Positions 50,336 through 61,719 of a stretch of DNA of 64,000 nt are shown piece after piece; the first letter of the stretch is position 1, and the number at the start of each line of letters is the position of its first letter. The DNA is from Trigonopsis variabilis (lineage: Eukaryota > Ascomycota > Trigonopsidomycetes > Trigonopsidales > Trigonopsidaceae): the NCBI GenBank assembly GCA_003707065.3, contig PPXM03000003.1:62001-126000 (forward strand), read 5' to 3'. A program made the translations under genes and the position numbers. A model generated the notes under the pieces. It was not told where the DNA came from and did not search any database. It saw only the letters and a program-made list of their open reading frames with translations.

Positions 50336-53300
50336 ATGACTGAGAGGTCTTCTGATCGGCTCTTGTCGTCTTCGGCTGAGACCGAATCATTGTCAGAAAA
50401 TTCCAGTGGGATATCAGAAACAGGAGAAGGCTTTGGAACTGTGGAAGATGAACACGTGGAGGAAGACAACAATCCATTTTATTTACCTCGTAAAGGACGA
50501 GACTTATCGGAATATGGAGAAGAAGTAGGAATATATCAGTGCAACTGGAACGCGAGAATACCTGAAAACGAGACTCATGAAGACATTATCAAAGAGACAG
50601 TGATAGAGTCTCCAGTGTTTCGTTTTATTCTACAGGGTCGGCTATTAACTGATAATCAACTCCATTATAAGGGAAAAAGGTCATCCGTTACAGAGTTATT
50701 CAGTCAACTGTACGATGAGCAAGAGGAGAGATTCCATCCAGGACCGGAAATACCAATAATTATATTCATTAAGCAGAATACCATTGAATATTATTCCTTG
50801 GGAGAGTATTTTGGCCATGGGAGACCAGGAGATGTTGATAGACATCTCAACTTTATTTATAAGCATGAAGTTGAGCAAAATATCTCTGATGCCGCAATTA
50901 TCGCTATAAGGGATGATATTAGGCCCAAATTTGCATGCGAAAATGAAATCAAGAAATATAGAGATATCGTTGATTATGAATTCGAATCAGGAGCATTCGT
51001 TATGGAGCATGTGGGGCCAGCTGCGCCCGATATACTTCTAGTAACTTTTGATAACGGGATTATAGTAGCATATAGACTGGTTCGACAAAATGGGACTATC
51101 AAATTAATTAGTTCACGTTTATTTTGTCCCTGGCCTACGCTATGTTTTAAGGATCAGTCATACCGCTATACGCTAAACAGAAAAGAACCAGAGTTATTTA
51201 AAATTAAGGTGTCTCCCAACAAGAAGTTTTTTAGCATTATCATTGGGACATCAGCTTGCTTTTTATTTTCCTGCTTTTACCCAACAACAGTCAAATTACG
51301 GTCTTTGTCATTCATTTTCTTTCAATCATGTCATGTCTCTCGGTCAAGTCTATCATGGGAATGCATACGGAACGTTTGCTTTTTTGAAAGCAGTGAGGAA
51401 AATCTCGGAGTGCTACTTATCGGTCATAGGCGGACTACGAAACCAGAGATATGTTTTGTATCCGTGGAAGTCAATCTTCATCAGAATCGATATTGTACGG
51501 CGGTTCCTGCGACATTTGATAATCCGAACGACACTTACATGACTATTGAAGTAACTGGCAATATTATAGGTATTACTCCTGGCGAATCTATTCGGCATTT
51601 CGCTGACATATCTGTTAAACGTGGCAGTGAATACAACCTGAATTGTCAAGTTGCTTTCGTTGATGGTTACTGTAGTTCTGAAATTTTCATAATGGTTACG
51701 GATAAGTTCAGTACTATAATTGATCTCAACAAAGACATGGAGCCTTGTCTTTCCGATCCACCACGACAGACAAGACAACTGGAAAATGAACTGATATGCC
51801 ATCCTTTTACTGGTGATATCTCTATTGTGACGATGTACGCTCACTATGATCGACATTTTGCGTTATTCGATGATGGGTCTGTTATTGAATATCATCTAAC
51901 GACAGAAAACTCCTTGTATATGAATCTCAAATTTACCCTTCCTGTTCAGCTCTGTCCTGCCTTTTTAATGATTTATTCGAAAGTGTATAATTGCTTTATT
52001 GTCATTGCTGGAGGCGAAAGTAGCCACGGAGGAATGTTTCTCTGGCGTGATAGTGATGAGGAAGCCGTCCAGACTCTATGTTTATTTCCCTGCTGGGCAC
52101 CATTAAGCGATATATATTATCTGAAAGGGACATCACCAGGTGTCTTTGTGACATCAGGGATGGGGCCATCAGGATGCCTAACCGAACTACGTAATGGGTA
52201 CAATTTTGAACCTATAGCCATGGCATCGATATCCCCCGATGTTATACGAGTCTTGAGTTCACCCAGTTCTGACCCGAATTTTTTCTGGATCTATATCGTT
52301 TATCCTTGGGCGACGTTACTCTTTTACTCCAATTTAACTCTCCATGATCTGCAAAATTTCTCAGAATTGGACATTAATGATGGGAATTGTGAAACATTAG
52401 TTGTCGGTTCGTGCACCCTCAATAAAGACATCCACGTCAATATTCAAGTTACAAGACAATCTATAACTGCTTTCGGCGGAGAAAAGAACAATAAAGAAGT
52501 GATGACAGTACATGAAAAGATTAAAGTGACAGACGCTGGTATTTTTGATCGTTATATCGTCGTTGCTGATTCTAAGGACATCAAGGTTTTGAAACTAGTC
52601 CTAGATAATGATAGTTTAGACATTCTGTATCTTTCATGTGGTATTGTGACCAGTCATGAACTTACGTTTGTTAAAACGTATTTAAATAAGCGGTATAAGA
52701 TTGTCGCTGGAACATTAAGGCCTAGTCTTTTGATGGGTATATGGACTGGCAGCACAGTCAAATGGGATGAGCTTCTTTTGAACGATATTACTAGCGTCCC
52801 AGTTAGCTTTGAAGAGGTGCCAAACTGTTTTCTAATAGGATTTCGTAATGGAACCCTTCTTCAAGTGGCTCATGCTGATGCCACTTCAGAAGCAATGGAG
52901 ATTGTATTCTCTTATCAATTATCCACCACTAGTGTAAATTTACTAGAAGGAATCAATGGAGCTCTGATTAGTACTGAAACTGGTGCATATCATCTCAAAA
53001 TATTAGATAGTGGAATTGAACCAACAAGAGTTTATCTTGAAGGAGTGAGTCCTTCGGAGCAAAGGTCCCACTTGGAATGTTTTATAAAGGTTTCTTCAAT
53101 GTCTGCATTTTATTTGGTCAGAACCAAAACGGATTTATACGTGGTGGAATTTCGCTCACCTGAGCATTATTCTCAACTCCATAAAACGTGGTTTCGAACC
53201 ATTCCAATTGGTGTCACTCCATCTAGGATGATTTATCTTTCTTCTAGGTGTCTTTTTGCTGTTCTGACTCGATCACCAACCAATCCTTTGATCCTTGTTG

Positions 53301-54182
53301 ATCCAAAAAAGGGTAGTGTCATCGGCACATATCCTCTTTTTGATAGTTTCAGGTCAGAAGGAAATAGTGACACCCCATTGTTTTCTTCGAATCAACGTGT
53401 CCGCTGCATCGAACGTATGAAGTTCCAAAGCCGCGAAAAAAGCCACACTTATCTCATTGTCGGAGGAGACGAAGATGTTTACGGGTACGGATTATGTGGC
53501 TTTGCCTCCTTCATTAATATTAAGCGCACAGAAGAGGATAGAATCCAGTGTGTATGCCATTGGCATTGGGAGTTCAGGGCCCCTGTCCAGAGTATTGCTT
53601 ATAATCAGGATTCTAAGCAGGTAGTGGTTTTGACACCGAGCGGATTCTACGTTCGAACGTTTGACACGGAGAAAATGACCTTCCACGAATCTCGTCTTGC
53701 AACTGATCGGCAATTGACTAGCTATCCGGGACTTCTACCTATCGCCGCCTCCCTTTTTCATTTCAAGAGGAACCAGTATCTTATGGTCGATGCTTTTATG
53801 ATAATCATGATGGAAATAGGAACTCATAATTATAATTTCTGTGAGATGACATTGAGGTGAGAGAGCAGAGATTTCTAATTGGGCTGGATTAACGATTAGA
53901 CTGGATATGCAAGAGCAAAACATACGGAGTGCTCATAATGGCCGAGTTATAATTTTTAGCGGCCTTCATGACACGGTCAGAGTGCTGTTACCTGATAGCC
54001 AAGAGAGTAGAGTTACTGAAATTAAAGTTGACTCAGTCGTGACTGCGATAGCATTTGGATCGTTGAAAATGAGTTGGAATGATGCATCCACTGCAATAAA
54101 GGCAATAGCCCTAGGTGTTAACGGGCGTGTTTACGAGATAATTATCAATAAGGGAGAGACACCAACAAATAGGACAGATTGA
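50336..54182 (+). CDS. Large DDB1/CPSF-A-type beta-propeller protein (Mms1/Rik1-like)
   Basis: Two exons, 50336-53856 and 53900-54182, with a 43-nt intron; at least 1267 residues. The frame is open to about 50243 without an ATG, so a further 5' exon is possible. The N-terminal ~60 residues are polar and acidic. From about residue 95 the protein is beta-strand rich with the layout of the MMS1_N/CPSF-A superfamily: PVFRFILQGRLLTDN, PIIIFIKQNTIEYYSLGEYF, PDILLVTFDNGIIVAYRL. The latter is the typical DDB1-like first-propeller strand pattern. Later repeats include YLIVGGDEDVYGYG and TEIKVDSVVTAIAFGSL. Relatives are Ddb1, Cft1, Rse1, Mms1 and fission-yeast Rik1; divergence from the strongly conserved Ddb1, Rse1 and Cft1 suggests Mms1/Rik1-like. 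No closer call is justified. Confidence 0.55.
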
Positions 54183-54233
54183 AGACCACGATTGCGGAGA
54201 AGGAAATGCTTGATACTGAATTATGTTATTTTT

Positions 54234-54998
54234 TCAATCCCATTCGACCTTATCGGCAGCGATTCGACCTCCGAGCACTTTGATGATTTTATCGACAATA
54301 TCAGACCATTCCATCATGGCACCAATTCCGACATCTCCACACATCAATGTTTTCTCTGACGGTTGCAGCCAAGTAACGTTGGGCATATCTTTGGAAATCT
54401 GAGCGATATGTTTCGCAGTTGTCGGATGGGTATACATGTTCGTATTCATGGCAGGGGCTAGAAGAAGAGGAAGAGAGGAGTTCCAAGAAAGAATGAGACT
54501 TGTCAATAGATTATCGGACATTGCATTCGCTGTTTTTGCAAGAGAATTTGCCGATAAAGGAGCCACAACCAAAACCTGACCCCACCTTCGTAATTCAGAA
54601 TGAAGAAAACGCTCAGGTTTACGCTTAGATGGCTCCACAGGGAGACCTAACCATTCATCAGCTAAATGATAAATTTTAACTTGAGGAGAAAACTTGATGT
54701 TTTTGACAAAGTGTCGAGCAGCATCAGTGAGAACGACCTTGATGACTATCTTATGCGGTTCATCCACAGATTTAAGTAGTTTATTGATCATTAGATTTAG
54801 TTTTATGGTCGCTACCGAGCCCGTGCAAGCCAGAATCACATGTTTGGGCCACTTGGAGGAGGGAAAAGCAAGATTCCTTGCGCTAGTTGAAGGAAGCTTC
54901 TTTGCCTTTGGAAAACCTTCTTTGGCAGGATCGGGGGCAAACCTAGTGTGAGATTCGCTCCATTGAAGATCCTCACTCGCCACTGAAGCCCGAGACAT
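54234..54998 (-). CDS. CAB3: Phosphopantothenoylcysteine decarboxylase (coenzyme A synthesis)
   Basis: Single exon, 254 residues. It is an HFCD-family flavoprotein that decarboxylates PPC to 4'-phosphopantetheine. After a ~48-residue N-terminal extension comes the flavin domain: ILACTGSVATIKLNLMINKL, FLHSELRRWGQVLVVAPLSANSLAK, APAMNTNMYTHP and CGDVGIGAMMEW. The catalytic His (133), the Asn of the PAMNT motif (185) and the Cys (220) are all present in this one chain. In budding yeast the His and Cys lie in different paralogues (Hal3/Vhs3 versus Cab3), so this looks like the ancestral self-sufficient homotrimer as in plants and animals. No acidic C-terminal tail of the Hal3/Vhs3 type is present, arguing against a role as PP1 inhibitor. 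It ends 51 bp from the preceding stop, convergent. Confidence 0.92.
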   Translation of the reverse strand: MSRASVASEDLQWSESHTRFAPDPAKEGFPKAKKLPSTSARNLAFPSSKWPKHVILACTGSVATIKLNLMINKLLKSVDEPHKIVIKVVLTDAARHFVKNIKFSPQVKIYHLADEWLGLPVEPSKRKPERFLHSELRRWGQVLVVAPLSANSLAKTANAMSDNLLTSLILSWNSSLPLLLAPAMNTNMYTHPTTAKHIAQISKDMPNVTWLQPSEKTLMCGDVGIGAMMEWSDIVDKIIKVLGGRIAADKVEWD

Positions 54999-55388
54999 AG
55001 GAAATTTGGATATCGGTAATCGAATGTTGGGAGACTCAAACTTGGTAACAGTGGCGCCTTGGAGCGCTACGTTAGTCCCGATTTAAAGGCTGAGTTGATG
55101 GCTATTTAATTGCATACTATGGCAGGCTACACGGTTAAGACTGCAGTGGAATACACGCAACATTTCTTGGCTCATGTTGTTATTTGGGAGACGTAATAGC
55201 AGATCTAATTGTCTGTGACGGAAGACTGAATGGAGAGCATTAACAATTCACTTGACTTTGGTCAGGATTCTGTATATCATAGGACGAGCTTTAAACAAAT
55301 TACTTGTAAACCACAATAGAGATAATATGAAGTTTGAGCGGGTAGTTATTAGAAGAGTTGCTGAATGTCTTGCAACATTATAACAGTG
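54999..55388. other. Divergent promoter region of CAB3 and the RabGAP gene
   Basis: About 390 bp without a supported gene. An AGCGCTACGTTAG word lies at 55063-55075, 65 bp upstream of the CAB3 start. A further leader exon of the RabGAP gene cannot be excluded near 55327. Confidence 0.4.
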
Positions 55389-56643
55389 ATGACGAAGGAG
55401 GATCAAATACGCGAGGCATTAGAAAGAAGAGATCTCGTCCGACTTCGCGAGTTAGCATTATCTGATGGAGGTTTAATCAATAATGAGCTACGCAATGAAA
55501 GCTGTGAGCGATTAACAGGCTGGCACTGACGTGAAGGGCCTAAACTAATGAGATGCGACAAACTTAACGAGATCATCAGTTTGCGAGGTAAAAAGGATAC
55601 AACCGATCATCCTGATGAAGGCCAGTTGAAACTTGATGTGGATAGGTCATTCGTTTCGTATCCAAGAGGCAAGAATAGATAGAAGCTACTGTTAACATGT
55701 TCTAGTTTCAAGAGATGAACTTAAGCAACTACGAGAGCAATTACTAAAAATGATGAAAACTATTTTGTGTCGATACCCTCAACTTCATTATTTTCAGGGA
55801 TATCACGATATTTGTCAATTGATGCTACTAGTCATGGGCTCCGAGAGAGGTGAAGCCTTTATGGAAGTCTTATCGATCCTCTACATTCGAGATTACATGG
55901 TGTCAAGTCTTGATGGCGTAATAGATGTTTTAGATCTTATCCCAGCTTTGATAGAGAAGGCAGATGAGGACCTTGCCAAAGCGATATGGAACATTCCGCC
56001 TTATTATGCTTTGGCCCCCGTTCTAACCCTATTTACTCATGACATGACTTCCTACCCTGCAATTAGTTTGATAATGGATTTTGTATTCGCCTCGGGGTCG
56101 ATAGCTTCCGTTCTTTATCTCTATGTTGCTATCATCCTTTCAAAGAGATCTCGTTATATTGAAGCCGCGGAGAATGGTGATGTACTTCACTCGAAATTAA
56201 ATCAATCACTTTCTGATCTTGATAGCAACGATATTTTGAGACACATAAAGAATGCATCTGAGTTAATGTCCAAATACCCTCTCAACTCTGTGAAAACGTG
56301 GGCCCACCTTTCAGATTATTCTTCATTTAAATTAAAACTTCCCGATAGCATCGATTATGTTACATCCAACTGGACAGCCATTCAAAATCAACAACTAGCG
56401 GCGATAGTTAATCATGATCATCAGCTCCGTAATAGGCGGTCATTTAAACAGTCTAAATACCGATCATTCTTCTTGAGGCATATGAAGGCATTGAGAAAAT
56501 CAGGCAACATGCTTCTTCCTATCTCCTTTTCCTTCTCCTTGGGAATTGCTTTTATCTCAATTATCGCCCTTGCTTATTTCAACAAAGTCGATTATGATTC
56601 GTTCTATTCAGCTGTGAAGCAGCATAAGTGGAGACTGGCTTAA
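55389..56643 (+). CDS. GYP8: TBC-domain Rab GTPase-activating protein (TBC1D20/Gyp8 type)
   Basis: The frame runs from ATG 55389 (TKEDQIREALERRDLVRLRE, then ALSDGGLINNELRNES) through an N-terminal intron whose borders I could not fix (it must remove a stop near 55529) to an exon ending at 55668, then a 37-nt intron 55669-55705 with a GC donor and AG acceptor, and the main exon 55706-56643. The TBC fingers are intact: LKLDVDRSF with the catalytic Arg and YFQGYHDI with the catalytic Gln, then SLDGVIDVLDLIPALIEKAD. One C-terminal hydrophobic span (LLPISFSFSLGIAFISIIALAY) places it at the ER/early Golgi like TBC1D20 and Gyp8, which inactivate Rab1/Ypt1. Overall length about 380 residues. Confidence 0.85.
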
Positions 56644-57394
56644 GTTATATTATGGCTTGCCGTACAATTCATAGACCAGTTATATACTACTTTCTCTTAC
56701 AAGTATCTCAACCTTTTATATATCAGCTATGGTAGGTTAGGTCTCATTGATATATACTTCCCCCGAAAACATAAAGCAGGGTTAATATGTATATGGTCAA
56801 TGTTATTTAGACGTGATCCACAGACTTTTCTCTCAACTCTTGGACTTTTGCTTTTGTGAGGCAGGCAGTTGCTACTATACTTTCTGGGAATACACGTAAA
56901 CTACGAAAATATAATAGCCCTCTGCCCAAATGCAGTACAGACGGGACTAGGTGTACTACTTCCAACCAGCCATGTAACTAAAGAACTCAAGAAACATCAC
57001 AATATATAGAAAATATATACATGTTTTGCACGTTATATTATAAGCATAGAGTATTAAATTCAGAGCGTAGCGGGCTAAACGCTGTTAGATATCGAACTGC
57101 GCACGACGCTACATATGCTAATTGCAGTATGTAGCGTTACTATGACAGGATATCATGCAACCAGTCTGATCATAAAGAGAAAACCAGGATTGAAGAAGGG
57201 CCTAGAAATTGAGCTTGAATAAAAAAAAATGCAGACGTAATACTGCGTGACTCCTTAAGCTATAAATACATGTGTTAATAATTAGCTAGAAAAACATGTT
57301 CAGATCTGCGTTTGCTTAGACAAATACCTCTCACTACGTAACGCTACTTCGATCTTCTCAATTTTCAACCATTACTCGTCACCATTCTCAACTC
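56644..57394. other. 750-bp intergenic region upstream of SRP68
   Basis: No gene recognised. It contains a 10-bp perfect inverted repeat (57106-57137, listed separately) and a second ACGCTAC word at 57340-57346, 49 bp before the SRP68 start. Confidence 0.45.
57106..57137. repeat. Inverted repeat ACGCTACATA with 12-nt spacer
   Basis: ACGCTACATA at 57106-57115 is followed after 12 nt by its exact reverse complement TATGTAGCGT at 57128-57137. It could be a pair of opposed protein-binding sites (the same ACGCTACAT occurs next to the FPP synthase start) or a hairpin in a transcript. Confidence 0.7.
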
Positions 57395-59100
57395 ATGGAT
57401 GCACCTCTAGATTTCGTCCTCAAATTACGATCTGCTGCATATCTTCAGGGCCCAGATGACTATTTACACTATTCGCATCGACTGTCGAAGCGATTGTTGA
57501 AGTTGCGGCGCGGCTTGCACATTCAACAGCGGCAGACAAAATCATTCACTAGTAGGGATGTCAGTGCCGCGAAAGCCATTGAAGAAAATCCAGAAGGAGG
57601 AGAATTATTACTGTTGGGTGCTGAACGAGCATGGGCGCGTGCTATGGAAATCAAATCAGCTCTTGAAAATGCGGGATCGGGTTCAAAGCGGCGGATTTTA
57701 ACCAAGTTGCAAAAAGCTCAAAAATGTGCCACTTTATTGGTTACCATAGTGCAAGACGAAGAATCATTATTGCAACTATATGTTTACCATGGCATATTAG
57801 CTGGATCACTCTATTTTGAGAAGAAGCAATGGAGCAGAGCGCTAAGCGCTCTGTCTCAAGCCCGGGTTGGTCTTTGTGTTTTAAGCTGCAATGGTACTAA
57901 TATGGAGGGAGCAATTGATGCACTTGAAGATATTCGACTATTGTATCGCGATCTATTGGCTGACTTTATTGATCCCTCCATTAAAGTATGTGGTCAACAA
58001 CTTGGATTATCTCGTGCTTTGGACGTTACTACTCTTGCCAAGACTTACTGCCCTAAATATGATCAGTTTTATACTTTATTGCAAAGATTTGATCAATCGG
58101 CACTTGACGTCAAATTGGATGAAGGAACGGAGATTAGATCCATCTTCTGGAGAGAACGACAGGCTAACATCCATGATGCTGATGTATTTGTTGCTATTAA
58201 ATCGGCTCGATCAGCGGAATCAAGTGGGTTCCGTAATAAATACAATGTGATGAGCTCATTTGATGATATATTACTTGCTTGGCAAGATGCTGTCGACACT
58301 GTTCGGGACTCCCTTGAACAAGAGCGGCATCGCGGAATCTCAGATGATGATGAATTAGTGCAGTCGCTACAAATTGCTTACACATATTGTTCTTTTAATC
58401 TTATTTCGAAGCGAATTGAAAGAGATAACATTCTTGACCAAGAAATAGGTCAGTCTGATGCGCTGCCAGCTTTGAATGACAGAGCTAGGCTATATGATAC
58501 AATTTTGCAGGTATGTTGAAAGAGTCTTAGTAAGCTAACTCTGAACAGAGTGTGGAACAATTGAGTAATCTACCCGGTGTTTTCGGTGATGAAGCGCTTA
58601 GTAATTCCTTGGAAGCTTATAAACTCTTCATCAAGGCGAAACGCTGTCGAGTTGTTGCTGACAGTTATTCTACTGCTTCAAAATATTCAGACGCGTTAGC
58701 CCTATTGGACCGAGCTGACAGCTATCTGATTAGATCGCGCATTTTAGGTCAGGAGGCAGTTCTGGATCTCTACGATTATGCGACTGTCGTCGCTACGAGA
58801 GAAGAACTGGGTGCACTGGCTCTTAAAACTAGAGCACTTTGCATAATTTCCAAACAGACATCCGGTTCTGACTCTGACGCCGTTCTTTCGTCGTTGAATA
58901 TCTTTCCTACTCCTCAACAAGTTGAGGACAAACTGATCGAAACGAAATCTAACATTAGATCAGTGCCTCTTAAACCGATTGTATTTGACGTTGCCTACAA
59001 CTATCTTACTCAAGCTCCGGAACCGATGTTCGTCGAGGAAGCGAACATTAACACTGAAAAGGCGACGAAGAAGGGGTTCTTGGGACTATTTGGAAGATGA
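57395..59100 (+). CDS. SRP68: Signal recognition particle subunit SRP68
   Basis: Two exons, 57395-58510 and 58549-59100, with a 38-nt intron; 555 residues. The N-terminal RNA-binding domain shows the family pattern: YLHYSHRLSKRLLKLRRGLH, LLLLGAERAWARAMEIKSAL, GSKRRILTKLQKAQKCATLL and EAYVYHGILAGSLYFEKKQW-like repeats of a TPR-type helical fold. SRP68 binds 7SL RNA beside SRP19 and anchors SRP72 with its C-terminal half. The last residues (ATKKGFLGLFGR) form a short amphipathic, basic end found in several fungal SRP68 proteins. The exon junction sits at ILQ|SVEQLSNLPG. Confident by the arginine-rich N-terminal motif and length. Confidence 0.93.
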
Positions 59101-59730
59101 GTGTATAAATTTTGGAAATTTTTAGAAAACTTGATGATAAGAATCAATAGCTGTGACTGAATGGGCACCAATTTTGGAAAGAGTTGAGAACATGGAACAT
59201 GCGAACTGTAGGTAGACGGAGAGTTGTCAGTCCCGTTCCGTTTGGTTTGCCGAGCCGTTCTAAATTCCCAAACCAAAAGAAGCCTAGCGCTCAGTGGTAT
59301 TCGTAACAGAACAGCAAAACGCGCACTACGAGGAACGAACTTGTATCTCGGAATGCCACGGACGGTAACGTATCAAAATGATTTTTCGGATAAATGCCAG
59401 TAGAGACTGTCCCGCGAGGTTTTTGCGAAGAACGGAAGATAGGGTAATCCGCGGCGACAGCGACACTGCTTTTCGCATGTTACATAATCATGTGAAGGGG
59501 CAAAAGGCCGAAAGAATGATACGACTCACGCAAAATGTAGCTTAAAGAACATTTACACTGTTTACTTGTAAGAATACAATGGTATAAAACGGCCTTCAAA
59601 TCAATACAAGGGGAGAAAAGCGTAGTGTGGATACCAAGTGTGTCTAAGTTACGAAGGTGTCATTTAAGTTAAATCAATCCGAGAACCCGCTACAAGGAAA
59701 TAGTGGAGAGACGAATTAGACGGCAATATT
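59101..59730. other. Intergenic, promoter of the D-lactate dehydrogenase gene
   Basis: 630 bp with no supported gene. Short frames on both strands look like chance. Confidence 0.4.
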
Positions 59731-61500
59731 ATGACTCGGATCACGAGTTTGAGGGCTTTTCGGCCAAGTATTGGTCGCCTTCGTACCTCTTCTTTAAGAG
59801 TTGGACGTTCTATTCGGTTTAGCTCGACAGCATCGTCCGGGAAGGGCAGTACCTTCGGGTTTGGAATTGCCAGTGGCCTTGCGCTTGGGGGGCTTGCATC
59901 TTCGTCTTATTTTTGGTTGAAAAGCGAAAAATCAAGCTCAGTCAATCATGACTTTAGCAAGGCAACTTATGCTGGACATGGTGACTTTTCAAAGGTGGAC
60001 TTATTCCAGACTATATATTTGCTAACGATATAGGCTTTGCCGCAATTTGTGGATGTACTCGGGGAAGAATGGGTCTCAACAGATGAGGAAGATCTTAAAA
60101 GACACGGATATTCTGAATGGTCGACTTACAATAGCGATAAATTGCCCATTGTGATTCTCTATCCTTCTTCAACCGAGGAGGTCTCGGCAATTGCGAAGAT
60201 ATGCAATGAATATAAGGTCCCAATCGTTCCATACTCGGGAGGATCGTCTCTTGAAGGTAATATATCGACTCTTTACGGAGGAACAGTTATAGACTTCAAT
60301 CGGATGGATAAGATCTTGGAGATACGACCCGATGATATGGATGCCACAGTCCAGCCTGCTGTAGCATGGGTAGACTTGAATACTGAGCTGAGTAAAGAGA
60401 ACGTCGGTTTATTCTTCGGCGTCGACCCAGGTCCAACTGCAAAGATGGGAGGAATGGTCAATACCTGCTGCTCAGGGACAAACTGCGTTCGCTACGGCCC
60501 CATGCGTGATAATGTGATTAATTTGACCGTTGTGCTTGCAGATGGCACAATCATTAAGACCAGACAACGGCCGAGAAAAAGCTCGGCTGGTTATAACTTG
60601 ACACATCTATTCATAGGCACTGAAGGGACGCTTGGGTTGGTCACTGAGATTACTGTTAAGTTACAGGTGAGTCCTGAAATTACCAGAATTGCGCTATGTC
60701 CTTTCCCTTCTATTGAAGATGCAACCAAGGCAGCCATGAACGTTATTCGGGCTGGAATCCAAGTCCAGGGCTTGGAACTTATGGATGAAGTCCAAATGTG
60801 GGCAGTCAATAACGCCGGTTATACTAAACGTCGCTGGGTCGAGCAACCTACCCTATTCTTCAAGTTCTCGGGTTCGAAAGGGAACGTTGACGAAGCCATT
60901 GCAAAGGCCAAGAAGATCTCGAAAGATCTTGGAGGCGACCATTTTGAATTTGCCAACTCTGATCAAGAGGGACGTCAGTTATGGTCCGCAAGAAAGGAAT
61001 GTTTGTGGTCTATGCTGGCTTTGAATCCTACTAAGAAACATTGGGCCACTGATGTGGCAGTCCCGATAAGCAGACTTGCCGAGACTATAGAACTAGCTAA
61101 GGTCGAAGGTGAGAAGTTGGGTCTTTTTACTTCTGTAGTGGGTCATGTTGGGGATGGAAACTTCCATATGAGCATCATGTACGATCCTGACTCTCCGGAA
61201 GAATATCAGCGAGCGGAGGGCTTCGTGTCCAATCTGGACGATTGGGCTATTGAACGAGAAGGTACTTGCACTGGTGAACATGGTATCGGAGTAGTCAAGA
61301 AACCTTATCTCATCAAGGAACTTGGACCGGAACCAGTCGCGTTAATGCGAACAATCAAGCTAGCTTTGGATCCTCGCAGGATTCTTAATCCAGGTAAAAT
61401 CTTTGATGAAGAATCAATCCTCAAGGGCTACGAGTTACAGCGAGAAGGGTTAATACCTCTTCCCACAATCCCAAAGCCCAGAGCAAAAAAGACCGGCTAG
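59731..61500 (+). CDS. DLD1: D-lactate dehydrogenase (cytochrome), mitochondrial
   Basis: Two exons, 59731-59994 and 60034-61500, with a 39-nt intron; 576 residues. The Arg/Ser-rich N-terminus (TRITSLRAFRPSIGRLRTSS) is an import presequence, followed by a hydrophobic Gly-rich segment (FGFGIASGLALGGLASSSYF) that would anchor it in the inner membrane. The FAD-binding PCMH domain includes PIVPYSGGSSLEGN and GMVNTCCSGTNCVRYGPMRDN with GTEGTLGLVTEITVKL. The C-terminal cap has SVVGHVGDGNFHMSI and GTCTGEHGIGVVKKPYL, then LDPRRILNPGKIF. It oxidises D-lactate and passes electrons to cytochrome c. D-2-hydroxyglutarate dehydrogenase (Dld2/3) is the nearest alternative, but the presequence-anchor layout favours Dld1. 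Confidence 0.95.
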
Positions 61501-61719
61501 CATCTGTAAATCTTTGTCTCAACTATAGGGGACCATAATTACATAGATAAAAGCAGGACTGCTTATCGCAGAGAGCTTGTAGATAGCGTGGTGAAGATTC
61601 GCGGCCCAGTCAAATTAACTGCCTCATTGGGACATCTTGTATCGCAGTCAACTACCAGTATAGTAATGCCCACCCTTTGATAAGAAGACAGCCCGACCAA
61701 GTTGCAGTTTCTAGTTCTA

